From NCBI GenBank assembly GCA_029287875.1, contig JARFQH010000383.1:1-11150 (forward strand): DNA of 11,150 nucleotides. Direction: 5' to 3'. The stretch comes from Desulfobacteraceae bacterium (lineage in GTDB: Bacteria; Desulfobacterota; Desulfobacteria; Desulfobacterales; SG8-13). Position numbers and translations under genes: made by a program. This document shows positions 5,879 to 11,150 of this stretch, in pieces. The notes beneath the pieces are model-generated. The model had not been told where the DNA came from and searched no databases. It saw only the letters and a list, made by a program, of their open reading frames with translations. How positions within the stretch are numbered: position 1 is the first letter of the stretch; the number at the start of each line of letters is the position of its first letter.

Positions 5879-6664
5879 ATGCGCAAGATTGCCGTGGCTA
5901 TGGCCAAAGGCGGTGTCGGAAAAACGACGACCGCCGTCAATCTGGCCTTCGGGCTTGCCCGTGAGGGTTTCAAGGTGTTGCTGGTTGACGGAGACACCCA
6001 GGGGCAGGCGGCAAAATTTTTAGGTGTCAGTCCGCGTTTCGGGCTCTACGAGTTTATTACCGGTTGCGATGAAACCGGACAGTCGGTCTCAAGAAAAGAT
6101 ACCCTGTGCCTCTGCCGCAAGAATCTCTGGCTGCTTGGCGGCGGTATTAAATTGGTGGAGTTGAAGCACTGGCTCGGCGAACAACCCAGAACCGTGCGTC
6201 AGGGGGTCCTGGCGAACGCCTTGGTGCCCAAGGATGGAATCCTTGACTACCTCATCTTCGACTGCTCACCGGGTTGGGACGTCTTGAGCGTCAACATTCT
6301 GATGGCGGTATCGGAAGTGCTCTGTCCGGTCGCCCTCCAGGGCCCCGCCCTGGAAGGCCTGAAGACATTTTTCGGATATCTGATGTCCGCCCAGCGGTTG
6401 AACCAGGAACTGCAGCTGAAATACATTCTGCCGACCATGTTCGATCAGCGCACGCACCACAGTTCTGATATCCTGCGCCAACTCAGGCGGCTGTTCCACA
6501 AGCAGATCTGCGATCCAATCCGTTACAATGTGCGGTTGTCGGAGGCAGCGGTGAGAGGCAGGACGATTTTTGAGTATCGGAACAGCGCAGGCAGCGCTGA
6601 GGACTACGGCAAACTGCTATGGAGGGTACAGCACGATGGCCAAAAAGACCAAAAAATCGCCTGA
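5879..6664 (+). CDS. parA: ParA/MinD-family partition-type ATPase
   Basis: The 261-residue product is a short ParA-type ATPase without an N-terminal DNA-binding domain. The deviant Walker A motif KGGVGKTT is at residues 10-17 with the signature Lys10, the Walker A' region is LLVDGDTQGQ (35-44), and Walker B is LIFDCSP at 125-131. The C-terminal RLSEAAVRGRTIFEY (219-233) followed by GSAEDYGKLL is the usual ParA tail. Such proteins form ATP dimers on the nucleoid and move or space a cargo (plasmid, chromosome origin, microcompartment or chemotaxis cluster). AAGGA lies 8 bases before the ATG. The gene overlaps the next gene by 29 bases, so the two are translationally coupled, as expected for a ParA and its stimulator. 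No ParB nuclease-fold gene, replication gene or recognisable parS site is near, so this is not the main chromosomal parAB. The cargo is unknown. Confidence 0.93.
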   Translation: MRKIAVAMAKGGVGKTTTAVNLAFGLAREGFKVLLVDGDTQGQAAKFLGVSPRFGLYEFITGCDETGQSVSRKDTLCLCRKNLWLLGGGIKLVELKHWLGEQPRTVRQGVLANALVPKDGILDYLIFDCSPGWDVLSVNILMAVSEVLCPVALQGPALEGLKTFFGYLMSAQRLNQELQLKYILPTMFDQRTHHSSDILRQLRRLFHKQICDPIRYNVRLSEAAVRGRTIFEYRNSAGSAEDYGKLLWRVQHDGQKDQKIA

Positions 6665-6977
6665 TTTTTTTGAGGAAAATCCATTCGATCCCGTCAATGC
6701 CGCCATCGGAGACGGACAGAAACTGCGTCCCGCCGCTGCCGGTAAAGGGGCTGCAGCGGAAAAGCGCAAGGCCGGGTTTTACCTGTCGAACAGAATCCTG
6801 GAACGGTTCAACCGCAATTTTTACGAATTGAAGCTGCAGGGAAGGCCGGTTGAAAACAAGTCAGCGCTGCTCGAGGCGGTAATCGACTTTGCACTCGACG
6901 ACATCGAACAGGCCGCTGACAGTCGAATTCTGAAACGTTTCCAAACGAATTCCCTCCGGCACAAATCACTTGACTAA
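6636..6977 (+). CDS. Small ribbon-helix-helix-like partner of ParA
   Basis: This encodes 113 residues. Residues 1-45 are lysine-, alanine- and glycine-rich and probably disordered (MAKKTKKSPDFFEENPF at the start). Residues 46-92 look like a ribbon-helix-helix fold: a strand (AGFYLSNRILERF), a helix, then NKSALLEAVIDFALDDI as the second helix. Small RHH proteins act as the DNA-binding, ParA-stimulating partner in type Ib partition systems, with a flexible basic N-terminus contacting ParA. The frame is open upstream to an ATG at 6570, but I chose the ATG at 6636 because GGAGG precedes it by 10 bases and the extension lies wholly inside parA. It overlaps parA by 29 bases. RHH is judged by eye from the pattern of residues; a non-DNA-binding cargo adaptor is the alternative. 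Confidence 0.75.
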   Translation: MAKKTKKSPDFFEENPFDPVNAAIGDGQKLRPAAAGKGAAAEKRKAGFYLSNRILERFNRNFYELKLQGRPVENKSALLEAVIDFALDDIEQAADSRILKRFQTNSLRHKSLD

Positions 6978-7129
6978 TCGGCCCATCCACCCTACAAGCG
7001 GGATAAATTGCCGAAAAGCGATGTCTTTTCAGTCTATTGATGAGCGTGATGTTTCAAATATGTGCTGCAGTTGGTCGGTGGACTTCATCGGTTTGATATT
7101 GATCCAGCATTGATAAGGAGGAAGGCGAA
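6978..7129. other. Leader region of trpB2
   Basis: The 152 bp between the ParA partner gene and trpB2 show no terminator, T-box or tryptophan leader peptide that I can recognise. No convincing promoter stands out, so read-through from parA or an activator-dependent promoter is possible. Confidence 0.4.
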
Positions 7130-8506
7130 ATGGAAATCAAGAAGGTTCTGCTTTCGGAAGACGAGATGCCGAGACAGTGGTACAATATTCTGGCGGACAT
7201 CAAGATGAACCCGCCGCTCGGTCCGGACGGCAACCCGGTCAACCCGGACCAACTCGCTCCGGTTTTTCCCATGAACCTGATCGAGCAGGAAGTGAGTTCC
7301 CAGCGTTGGATCGACATACCCGACGAAGTGCTCAGCGTCTACCGCATCTGGCGCCCATCTCCGCTGGTCCGCGCCTATGCTCTGGAAAAGGCCCTGGACA
7401 CACCGGCCCGCATCTATTACAAAAACGAAGGCGTCAGCCCTCCCGGCAGTCACAAACCCAATACCGCCGTTCCTCAAGCTTACTACAACAAGGTCTTCGG
7501 CATCAAACGCCTGACCACGGAGACCGGTGCCGGCCAATGGGGCAGCGCCCTGGCATTTGCCTGTTCCCAGTTCGGCCTTACCTGCAAAGTGTTCATGGTT
7601 CGCGTCAGTTTCGATCAGAAACCCTACCGCAAATCGATGATGACTGCCTGGGGAGCGGAATGCGTCGCCAGTCCGAGCACCGCCACCAAGGCCGGCCGGG
7701 ACATTCTCGAAAAAAACCCGGACACGCCCGGTAGCCTTGGAATTGCGATCAGCGAAGCGGTCGAAGCGGCCGTCAGCGATACCTCCGGCCAGACCCGGTA
7801 TTCCCTGGGGAGTGTCTTGAACCACGTGATGCTCCACCAGACCATTATCGGTCTGGAAGCCAAGAAACAGCTTGAAAAGATCGGTGAGTATCCGAATATT
7901 ATCATCGGCTGCGCCGGCGGGGGCAGCAATTTCGCCGGCATCGCCTATCCATTCGTTTACGACAAAATACACGGCAAAGACGTCGCCATCTATCCGGTCG
8001 AGCCGGCCGCCTGTCCGACATTGACACGGGCGCCCTTTGCCTACGATCACGGCGACACCGCCGGTTATACGCCGCTGCTGCCCATGCACAGCCTCGGACA
8101 TACCTTCGTGCCCGCTCCGATTCATGCCGGCGGTCTGCGCTATCACGGGATGGCGCCCACGGTGAGCCAATTGGTCGACGAAGGGATGCTGGAACCCAAA
8201 GCGGTCGAGCAGCTGGCCGCCTTTGAAGCCGGTGTCCTGTTCGCCCGAACCGAAGGAATAATCCCCGCGCCGGAAACCAATCACGCCTTGGCCTGTCTGG
8301 TCGACGAAGCTAAAAAAGCCAAGGAAGAGGGCAAGGAAAAAGTGATCCTATGCAACTGGAGCGGACACGGGTTGATCGATCTGGGTTCGTACGACAAATA
8401 TTTTTCGGGTGAGCTCAAGGACTTCGCGCTCAGCGATGCGGAAAAAGAGAAATATACCAGCATTATGGCCAACTATCCCAAACCGCAGCACCTCAAGAGC
8501 CGGTAG
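7130..8506 (+). CDS. trpB2: Tryptophan synthase beta-like protein, TrpB2 type
   Basis: The 458-residue product belongs to the TrpB2 branch of PLP-dependent tryptophan synthase beta chains, which are longer than the roughly 400-residue TrpB1. The PLP Schiff-base lysine is Lys109 in PGSHKPNTA, the catalytic glutamate is Glu131 in TTETGAGQWG, and the PLP-phosphate loop is GCAGGGSN at 260-267. The N-terminal extension rich in proline (residues 28-47) and the segment RIWRPSPLVRA are typical of TrpB2. The reaction is indole plus L-serine to L-tryptophan in the cytoplasm; TrpB2 enzymes usually do not form the tight complex with TrpA and are thought to salvage indole, although some cover biosynthesis. 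AAGGAGG lies 8 bases before the ATG, an excellent signal. No other trp gene is in the window, so this is an orphan copy. A strong terminator follows about 50 bases after the stop. Confidence 0.96.
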   Translation: MEIKKVLLSEDEMPRQWYNILADIKMNPPLGPDGNPVNPDQLAPVFPMNLIEQEVSSQRWIDIPDEVLSVYRIWRPSPLVRAYALEKALDTPARIYYKNEGVSPPGSHKPNTAVPQAYYNKVFGIKRLTTETGAGQWGSALAFACSQFGLTCKVFMVRVSFDQKPYRKSMMTAWGAECVASPSTATKAGRDILEKNPDTPGSLGIAISEAVEAAVSDTSGQTRYSLGSVLNHVMLHQTIIGLEAKKQLEKIGEYPNIIIGCAGGGSNFAGIAYPFVYDKIHGKDVAIYPVEPAACPTLTRAPFAYDHGDTAGYTPLLPMHSLGHTFVPAPIHAGGLRYHGMAPTVSQLVDEGMLEPKAVEQLAAFEAGVLFARTEGIIPAPETNHALACLVDEAKKAKEEGKEKVILCNWSGHGLIDLGSYDKYFSGELKDFALSDAEKEKYTSIMANYPKPQHLKSR

Positions 8507-8530
8507 CACAGGACCGGCGATCGACTCTTT

Positions 8531-8800
8531 ATGAAAGAAACTGAGAAACAACTTGTCCGACGGTGCCCCCGCTTGGGGGGCCCCGTCGCCTTTTTTTATT
8601 GCACGGCTTGCGAAGCGAATAACCGGGCTTGCGGGAAGATAATCGACTGCTGGTGGGAGACCTTTGATGTGTTGCGCTACCTAAAGGATACACTGGCACC
8701 AGAGGAGTTCGACCGCCTTACCTGCGCTAAACCGGCGTCCAAAGTCAGCCAGCTCGTCGACATCATTGCGCAGTCGAAAAAGCGCCTGACCGAATCATAG
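8531..8800 (+). CDS. Small Cys-rich protein, function unknown
   Basis: This encodes 89 residues with six cysteines at 12, 24, 27, 34, 40 and 65, most in the first half as CPRLGG..YCTAC..CGKIIDCWW. The spacing (Cys24-x2-Cys27 with Cys12, Cys34 and Cys40 around it) suggests a zinc or iron-sulfur binding fold. I have an impression of similar small proteins beginning CPxLG in other Desulfobacterota, but cannot name the family. The second half (FDVLRYLKDTLAPEEFDRL, then a final helix) is ordinary and helical. It starts 24 bp after trpB2, without a clear ribosome binding site, and codons 10-24 overlap a strong intrinsic terminator. It ends 3 bp before the convergent Fur-family gene. Odd placement lowers certainty that the ATG at 8531 is the true start, but a later start would lose the cysteine motif. 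Confidence 0.65.
   Translation: MKETEKQLVRRCPRLGGPVAFFYCTACEANNRACGKIIDCWWETFDVLRYLKDTLAPEEFDRLTCAKPASKVSQLVDIIAQSKKRLTES
8558..8597 (+). terminator. Strong intrinsic terminator after trpB2, inside the next reading frame
   Basis: CGACGGTGCCCCC (8558-8570) pairs with GGGGGCCCCGTCG (8576-8588) in a 13-bp stem with one T-C mismatch and a five-base loop, followed by CC and seven T residues. This is a textbook Rho-independent terminator for trpB2. It lies within codons 10-22 of the 89-residue gene, so most trpB2 transcripts should end before that gene is completed. Confidence 0.85.
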
Positions 8801-8803
8801 GAC

Positions 8804-9289
8804 TCACTGCGGATTCGAAAGGTCCTTTCCGGAAGCTTCGGCCTCGCGGGTGCAACGCGGGCAGAGACCTTCGAAGACCAGTCGGTGGCCGAAAATGGTG
8901 TAGACGGTGGCGCCGTAGAGCTCGTCCTCGATTTGTTTCAGCGGGGCAACCGGCGCGTTATCCACACGCCCGCAATTCAGGCAGCGGATATGGTAGTGCT
9001 TTTTCGGGTTCCAGTCGAACCGCTTGATATCGCCGCCGAGTTCGAGCTTTTGTATCTCACCCAGTTCGGATAAAATTTCGAGGTTGCGATAGACCGTGCC
9101 GAGACTGATGCGGGGCAGTCGTTTGCGGACCATCTCGTAGACTTCGTCGGCACTAGGGTGGGCTTTGGCGTTTCGGATTTCTTCAAGAATCATTTCACGT
9201 TGCCGCGTCATGCGATAGCGGCTGTTTTTTTCCACGTTCTTCTTTCCGGTGGCTTCGACCGGGTCGTTTGGGCCGTTCTTCGCTGTCAT
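8804..9289 (-). CDS. Fur-family metal-dependent regulator, PerR-like
   Basis: The 161-residue product has the Fur-family winged helix (residues about 25-85, with the recognition part RISLGTVYRNLEIL at 60-73) and a C-terminal dimerisation domain. The structural zinc site is complete: CLNC at 103-106 and CPRC at 143-146. The regulatory-site residues line up with PerR: His44, Asp92, His98 and His100; having Asp rather than Glu at 92 favours PerR over Fur. The fifth ligand is less clear, because Asp110 stands four rather than five residues after Cys106. Such a protein would repress peroxide-defence genes with Fe or Mn and be inactivated by oxidation of the His ligands. The N-terminal 25 residues are longer than usual and poorly conserved in type; the ATG at 9289 lacks a ribosome binding site, and the internal ATG at residue 27 would cut into the fold. 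It converges with the Cys-rich gene and is divergent from the PHP gene. Confidence 0.92.
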   Translation of the reverse strand: MTAKNGPNDPVEATGKKNVEKNSRYRMTRQREMILEEIRNAKAHPSADEVYEMVRKRLPRISLGTVYRNLEILSELGEIQKLELGGDIKRFDWNPKKHYHIRCLNCGRVDNAPVAPLKQIEDELYGATVYTIFGHRLVFEGLCPRCTREAEASGKDLSNPQ

Positions 9290-9346
9290 CTAAATAACCG
9301 GTGGCGGGTCAATTTACGTCTGAATTGGGTTCGATGGAGATCATTA

Positions 9347-9375
9347 TTTATAACAACCTTCACGGGTTGCGTCAA
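9347..9375 (-). promoter_or_regulatory. Promoter of the Fur-family gene
   Basis: On the minus strand TTGACG (9375-9370) is followed after exactly 17 bases by TATAAA (9352-9347), close to the sigma70 consensus. The sequence just downstream (ATAATGAT on the minus strand, about 9340-9347) resembles half of a Fur-family box, so self-repression is possible but not shown. Confidence 0.65.
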
Positions 9376-9461
9376 GAAACCAATTCGCAATCATTTTAAA
9401 ATCCGGTCATCCGGCTCCATCTTCATGTTCACCGAGAACCGCTGTCGGCACAAAACAACAT

Positions 9462-9491
9462 TTGACAAATGAAAGCGATTTGCTGTAAAAT
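9462..9491 (+). promoter_or_regulatory. Promoter of the PHP-domain gene
   Basis: A perfect TTGACA (9462-9467) is followed after 18 bases by TAAAAT (9486-9491), which differs from consensus at one position. The transcript would have a leader of about 87 bases before the ATG at 9585. Confidence 0.6.
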
Positions 9492-9584
9492 ATCAACCGT
9501 TTATGAGAATGTCCACCCTAACGCCTGCACACTTATTGCAAGTAATTCCCGCACGTTGAACCTCATCGAAAGGGATCGATCCTG

Positions 9585-10523
9585 ATGACCTATGCTGTTT
9601 GCGACAATACCCAGAGAATCCGTTTTGAAAAACCGGACCTTGCGGAGATGACGAAAAATTACACGGTCGTGGATCTTCATTTCCACAGTCGACATTCCGA
9701 TGGGTCTAATTCAATCGAAGAAATCGCCCATTATGCCAGAGAGTTGAACATCGGCATTGCCATCACCGATCACAATGCCGTCGACGGTGCGGTTGAAATC
9801 GATGCCTACAAGGATGTTCTCAGCATTCCCGGCATCGAAGTTACTTCTCTGGAAGGCGCCCATATTATTGTCTACTTTTACGATATCAAGAGCCTGCAGC
9901 AGTTTTACGCTCACGAGGTCCAGCCGTTCATGGGCAATGACATCATGAGCTCGACGACCCTGAGGATGGAAGAAATCATCACGCGCGCCCGCCATTACAG
10001 GTCGGTCGTCATTTTTCCCCATCCCAGCTGCGCGGTGTACACCGGTGTGTGCAACACTTATTTTACGGAGGCGCGGCGTCAGGAACTGTTTAAAATGGTC
10101 GACGGGGTGGAGGTGATCAATTCAGGCAATCTGAAGAAGCAGAACCTCAAATGTGCGCTGCTGGGGTTCAATCTCGACAAGGCCATCACCGGTGGCAGTG
10201 ACGGTCATCTACTCGGACACATGGGCAAGGTCGTCACCTATGCCAACTGCCGTCCCGAACGCAGGGCTTTTCTCGACGCCGTCAAAAAGAAAAGAAATAA
10301 GGTGATCGGGAAGGAGGTCAATCTCTTTCGCAAGATGACAGCCAATGGCTTCAAGTTAAAGTCAAACTTTAGAAACAGAACAGATCTAATTGAAAAAAAT
10401 ATAAAATACGGTTATACACTAATCCACACCAAATCAAAGGCGCTGCAAGAAAATGTGCGGCGCAACCTCAACGTAAAACTCGGGCGGCGGATCAAGCCCA
10501 AGTCGTTCCATTACGACTATTAG
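9585..10523 (+). CDS. PHP-domain metal-dependent phosphoesterase
   Basis: The 312-residue protein has the PHP (polymerase and histidinol phosphatase) fold. The metal-binding motifs occur in order: DLHFHSRHSDG at 30-40, ITDHN at 60-64, PGIEVTS at 82-88, FPHPS at 144-148 and GGSDGH at 203-208. These His/Asp residues bind a two- or three-metal centre that hydrolyses phosphoesters; relatives act on nucleoside 3',5'-bisphosphates or oligoribonucleotides, but the substrate here is not evident. Residues 1-25 are an extension before the first strand. Residues 245-312 are a basic tail rich in Lys and Arg, without a known motif, encoded by an AT-rich stretch (about 10350-10440) that contrasts with the rest. 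AAAGGG lies about 10 bases before the ATG, a loose spacing. The gene is monocistronic in this window, with its own promoter and no clear terminator. Confidence 0.88.
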   Translation: MTYAVCDNTQRIRFEKPDLAEMTKNYTVVDLHFHSRHSDGSNSIEEIAHYARELNIGIAITDHNAVDGAVEIDAYKDVLSIPGIEVTSLEGAHIIVYFYDIKSLQQFYAHEVQPFMGNDIMSSTTLRMEEIITRARHYRSVVIFPHPSCAVYTGVCNTYFTEARRQELFKMVDGVEVINSGNLKKQNLKCALLGFNLDKAITGGSDGHLLGHMGKVVTYANCRPERRAFLDAVKKKRNKVIGKEVNLFRKMTANGFKLKSNFRNRTDLIEKNIKYGYTLIHTKSKALQENVRRNLNVKLGRRIKPKSFHYDY

Positions 10524-10986
10524 GCCGAAAAAACGACAGTTGAATCCGGGTATGATTTTTCGTCGCGCGCCTCGAATTGCCCAAACCGGGTTTTTACGGG
10601 AATCGTTCCTGCCGGCCGGATGGCGAACAACCTCGGACCCCTTTGAGGGTGGTTGTCCTACCCGAAGCGCTGTCATCGTTCGAACTTTTTAGTCCGACAA
10701 CTCTCCCACTTCAGACGCCCCTTCTCACGCGATTGACTCCAGAGCGTCACGAAACAGTGGCGAGATCCTTCTCTACAATGAAATCTGTGCTATGCGGGTA
10801 CGTGAGTAAAATCCACCGCCCGCTTCGCTCAAGATGCAGAGGTCGCGGAGGAGGGGGTAATCGTTTTCCTTGTCGTTACGAGAGGACGGCCTTGCAAAAG
10901 CTCTCAGCTTGGATGGTCAATCGAACCACCTCAGGTGGCATCTTGGTGACAGGAGCAATGGAAAGCCAAAGGGATGCTGCTGATTG

Positions 10987-11009
10987 CTTTCCGCCCTCTC
11001 AGCGGAAAG
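10987..11009. repeat. Perfect 8-bp inverted repeat
   Basis: CTTTCCGC (10987-10994) and GCGGAAAG (11002-11009) are exact reverse complements with a 7-base spacer. Neither strand has a T-run after the stem, so it is not an intrinsic terminator. Function unknown. Confidence 0.45.
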
Positions 11010-11133
11010 AAATAAAACGAAACTTTTCCTATGCGCGCCCAGCGTCTCTGCGGTGAATATGAATAACCCACGCTACCCCTTTTAAAGAGGTTCAGCAAGT
11101 GAACCCATATAGAGGGTCTCGGTCGCTCGGAAT

Positions 11134-11150
11134 AAAAAAAGGAAGGGGCC
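11134..11150 (-). terminator. Possible half of an intrinsic terminator for a minus-strand gene beyond the right edge
   Basis: On the minus strand the window begins GGCCCCTTCC and then has seven T residues. That is the form of a terminator's 3' arm plus T-run, with the 5' arm lying outside the window. It cannot be confirmed from this sequence. Confidence 0.25.

Larger units (their letters stand above)
10524..11150. other. Gene-poor right end of the window
   Basis: I see no convincing gene in these 627 bp. The longest open frame (10577-11056, plus strand) has an Arg/Pro/Ser-rich composition, no ribosome binding site and no recognisable domain, so it is left out. The region holds several small inverted repeats: ACAACC/GGTTGT near 10628-10658, CCACCT/AGGTGG at 10926-10938, CTTTCCGC/GCGGAAAG at 10987-11009 and GGTTCA/TGAACC at 11089-11105. 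The phrases TGCAGAGGTCGCGGAG (about 10834) and GCGTCTCTGCGGTGAAT (about 11042) resemble dispersed intergenic repeats that I recall from other bacterial genomes. It may be decayed DNA or a repeat-rich spacer. Confidence 0.5.

Noticed and set aside
6570..6635. Longer form of the ParA partner starting inside parA
   Set aside because: The extra 22 codons lie entirely in the parA gene. The ATG at 6636 has GGAGG upstream and gives a natural lysine-rich start.
7085..8284. Open frame of 399 codons on the minus strand opposite trpB2
   Set aside because: This is an antisense shadow; the plus strand encodes an intact TrpB2 with all catalytic motifs and a strong ribosome binding site.
9338..9353. Fur box at the promoter of the Fur-family gene
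   Set aside because: Only one half-site (ATAATGAT) is recognisable and the second half does not match, so I mention it under the promoter but do not annotate an operator.
10524..10568. Possible terminator after the PHP gene (CGAAAAA with TTTTTCG)
   Set aside because: The stem is only 7 bp, AT-rich and separated by a long loop, and no T-run follows the stem, so I do not call it.
10577..11056. Open frame of 159 codons on the plus strand near the right end
   Set aside because: It lacks a ribosome binding site, is rich in Arg, Ser and Pro without any domain pattern, and covers several inverted repeats; it is probably non-coding.

Overview
The window looks like chromosomal DNA from a strictly anaerobic Desulfobacterota bacterium, probably a Desulfobacterales-type sulfate reducer able to degrade aromatic compounds. 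The main evidence is a complete bamA-type gene for 6-oxocyclohex-1-ene-1-carbonyl-CoA hydrolase, the ring-opening enzyme of the anaerobic benzoyl-CoA pathway. Supporting evidence is a TrpB2-type tryptophan synthase, a small tryptophan-rich protein resembling the DVU0772 family and a small Cys-rich protein of a kind I associate with this phylum. The taxonomic call is inference; no rRNA or tRNA gene is present.

Layout. Bases 1-2431 (minus strand) hold a catabolic operon read right to left: bamA, a short-chain dehydrogenase, then a thiolase cut by the left window edge. This order matches ring hydrolysis, 3-hydroxyacyl-CoA oxidation and thiolysis. A sigma70-like promoter and a 17-bp near-palindrome (possible operator) precede bamA. 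Bases 2786-4145 (plus strand) hold two different GNAT acetyltransferases, the second AcuA-like, separated by an intergenic inverted repeat. Bases 4274-5675 (minus strand) hold a small conserved protein followed by a YvcK/CofD-family protein. Bases 5879-6977 (plus strand) hold a ParA-type ATPase overlapping a small ribbon-helix-helix-like partner, an orphan partition or positioning pair without other plasmid genes. Bases 7130-8800 (plus strand) hold trpB2 and an 89-residue Cys-rich protein; a strong intrinsic terminator hairpin lies inside the start of the small gene. A PerR/Fur-type regulator (8804-9289, minus strand) converges on it and is divergent from a PHP-domain phosphoesterase gene (9585-10523, plus strand), each with a good promoter in the shared 295-bp gap.

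The last 627 bp (10524-11150) hold no gene I can support, only small inverted repeats and an A-rich/GC-rich edge that may be half of a terminator for a minus-strand gene off the right side.

No insertion sequence, CRISPR array, tRNA or rRNA was seen. The window is mostly ordinary chromosome. The points most worth checking are the possible dedicated post-ring-opening operon with its operator, the GNAT pair beside it, the ParA/RHH pair, and the terminator embedded in a coding sequence.
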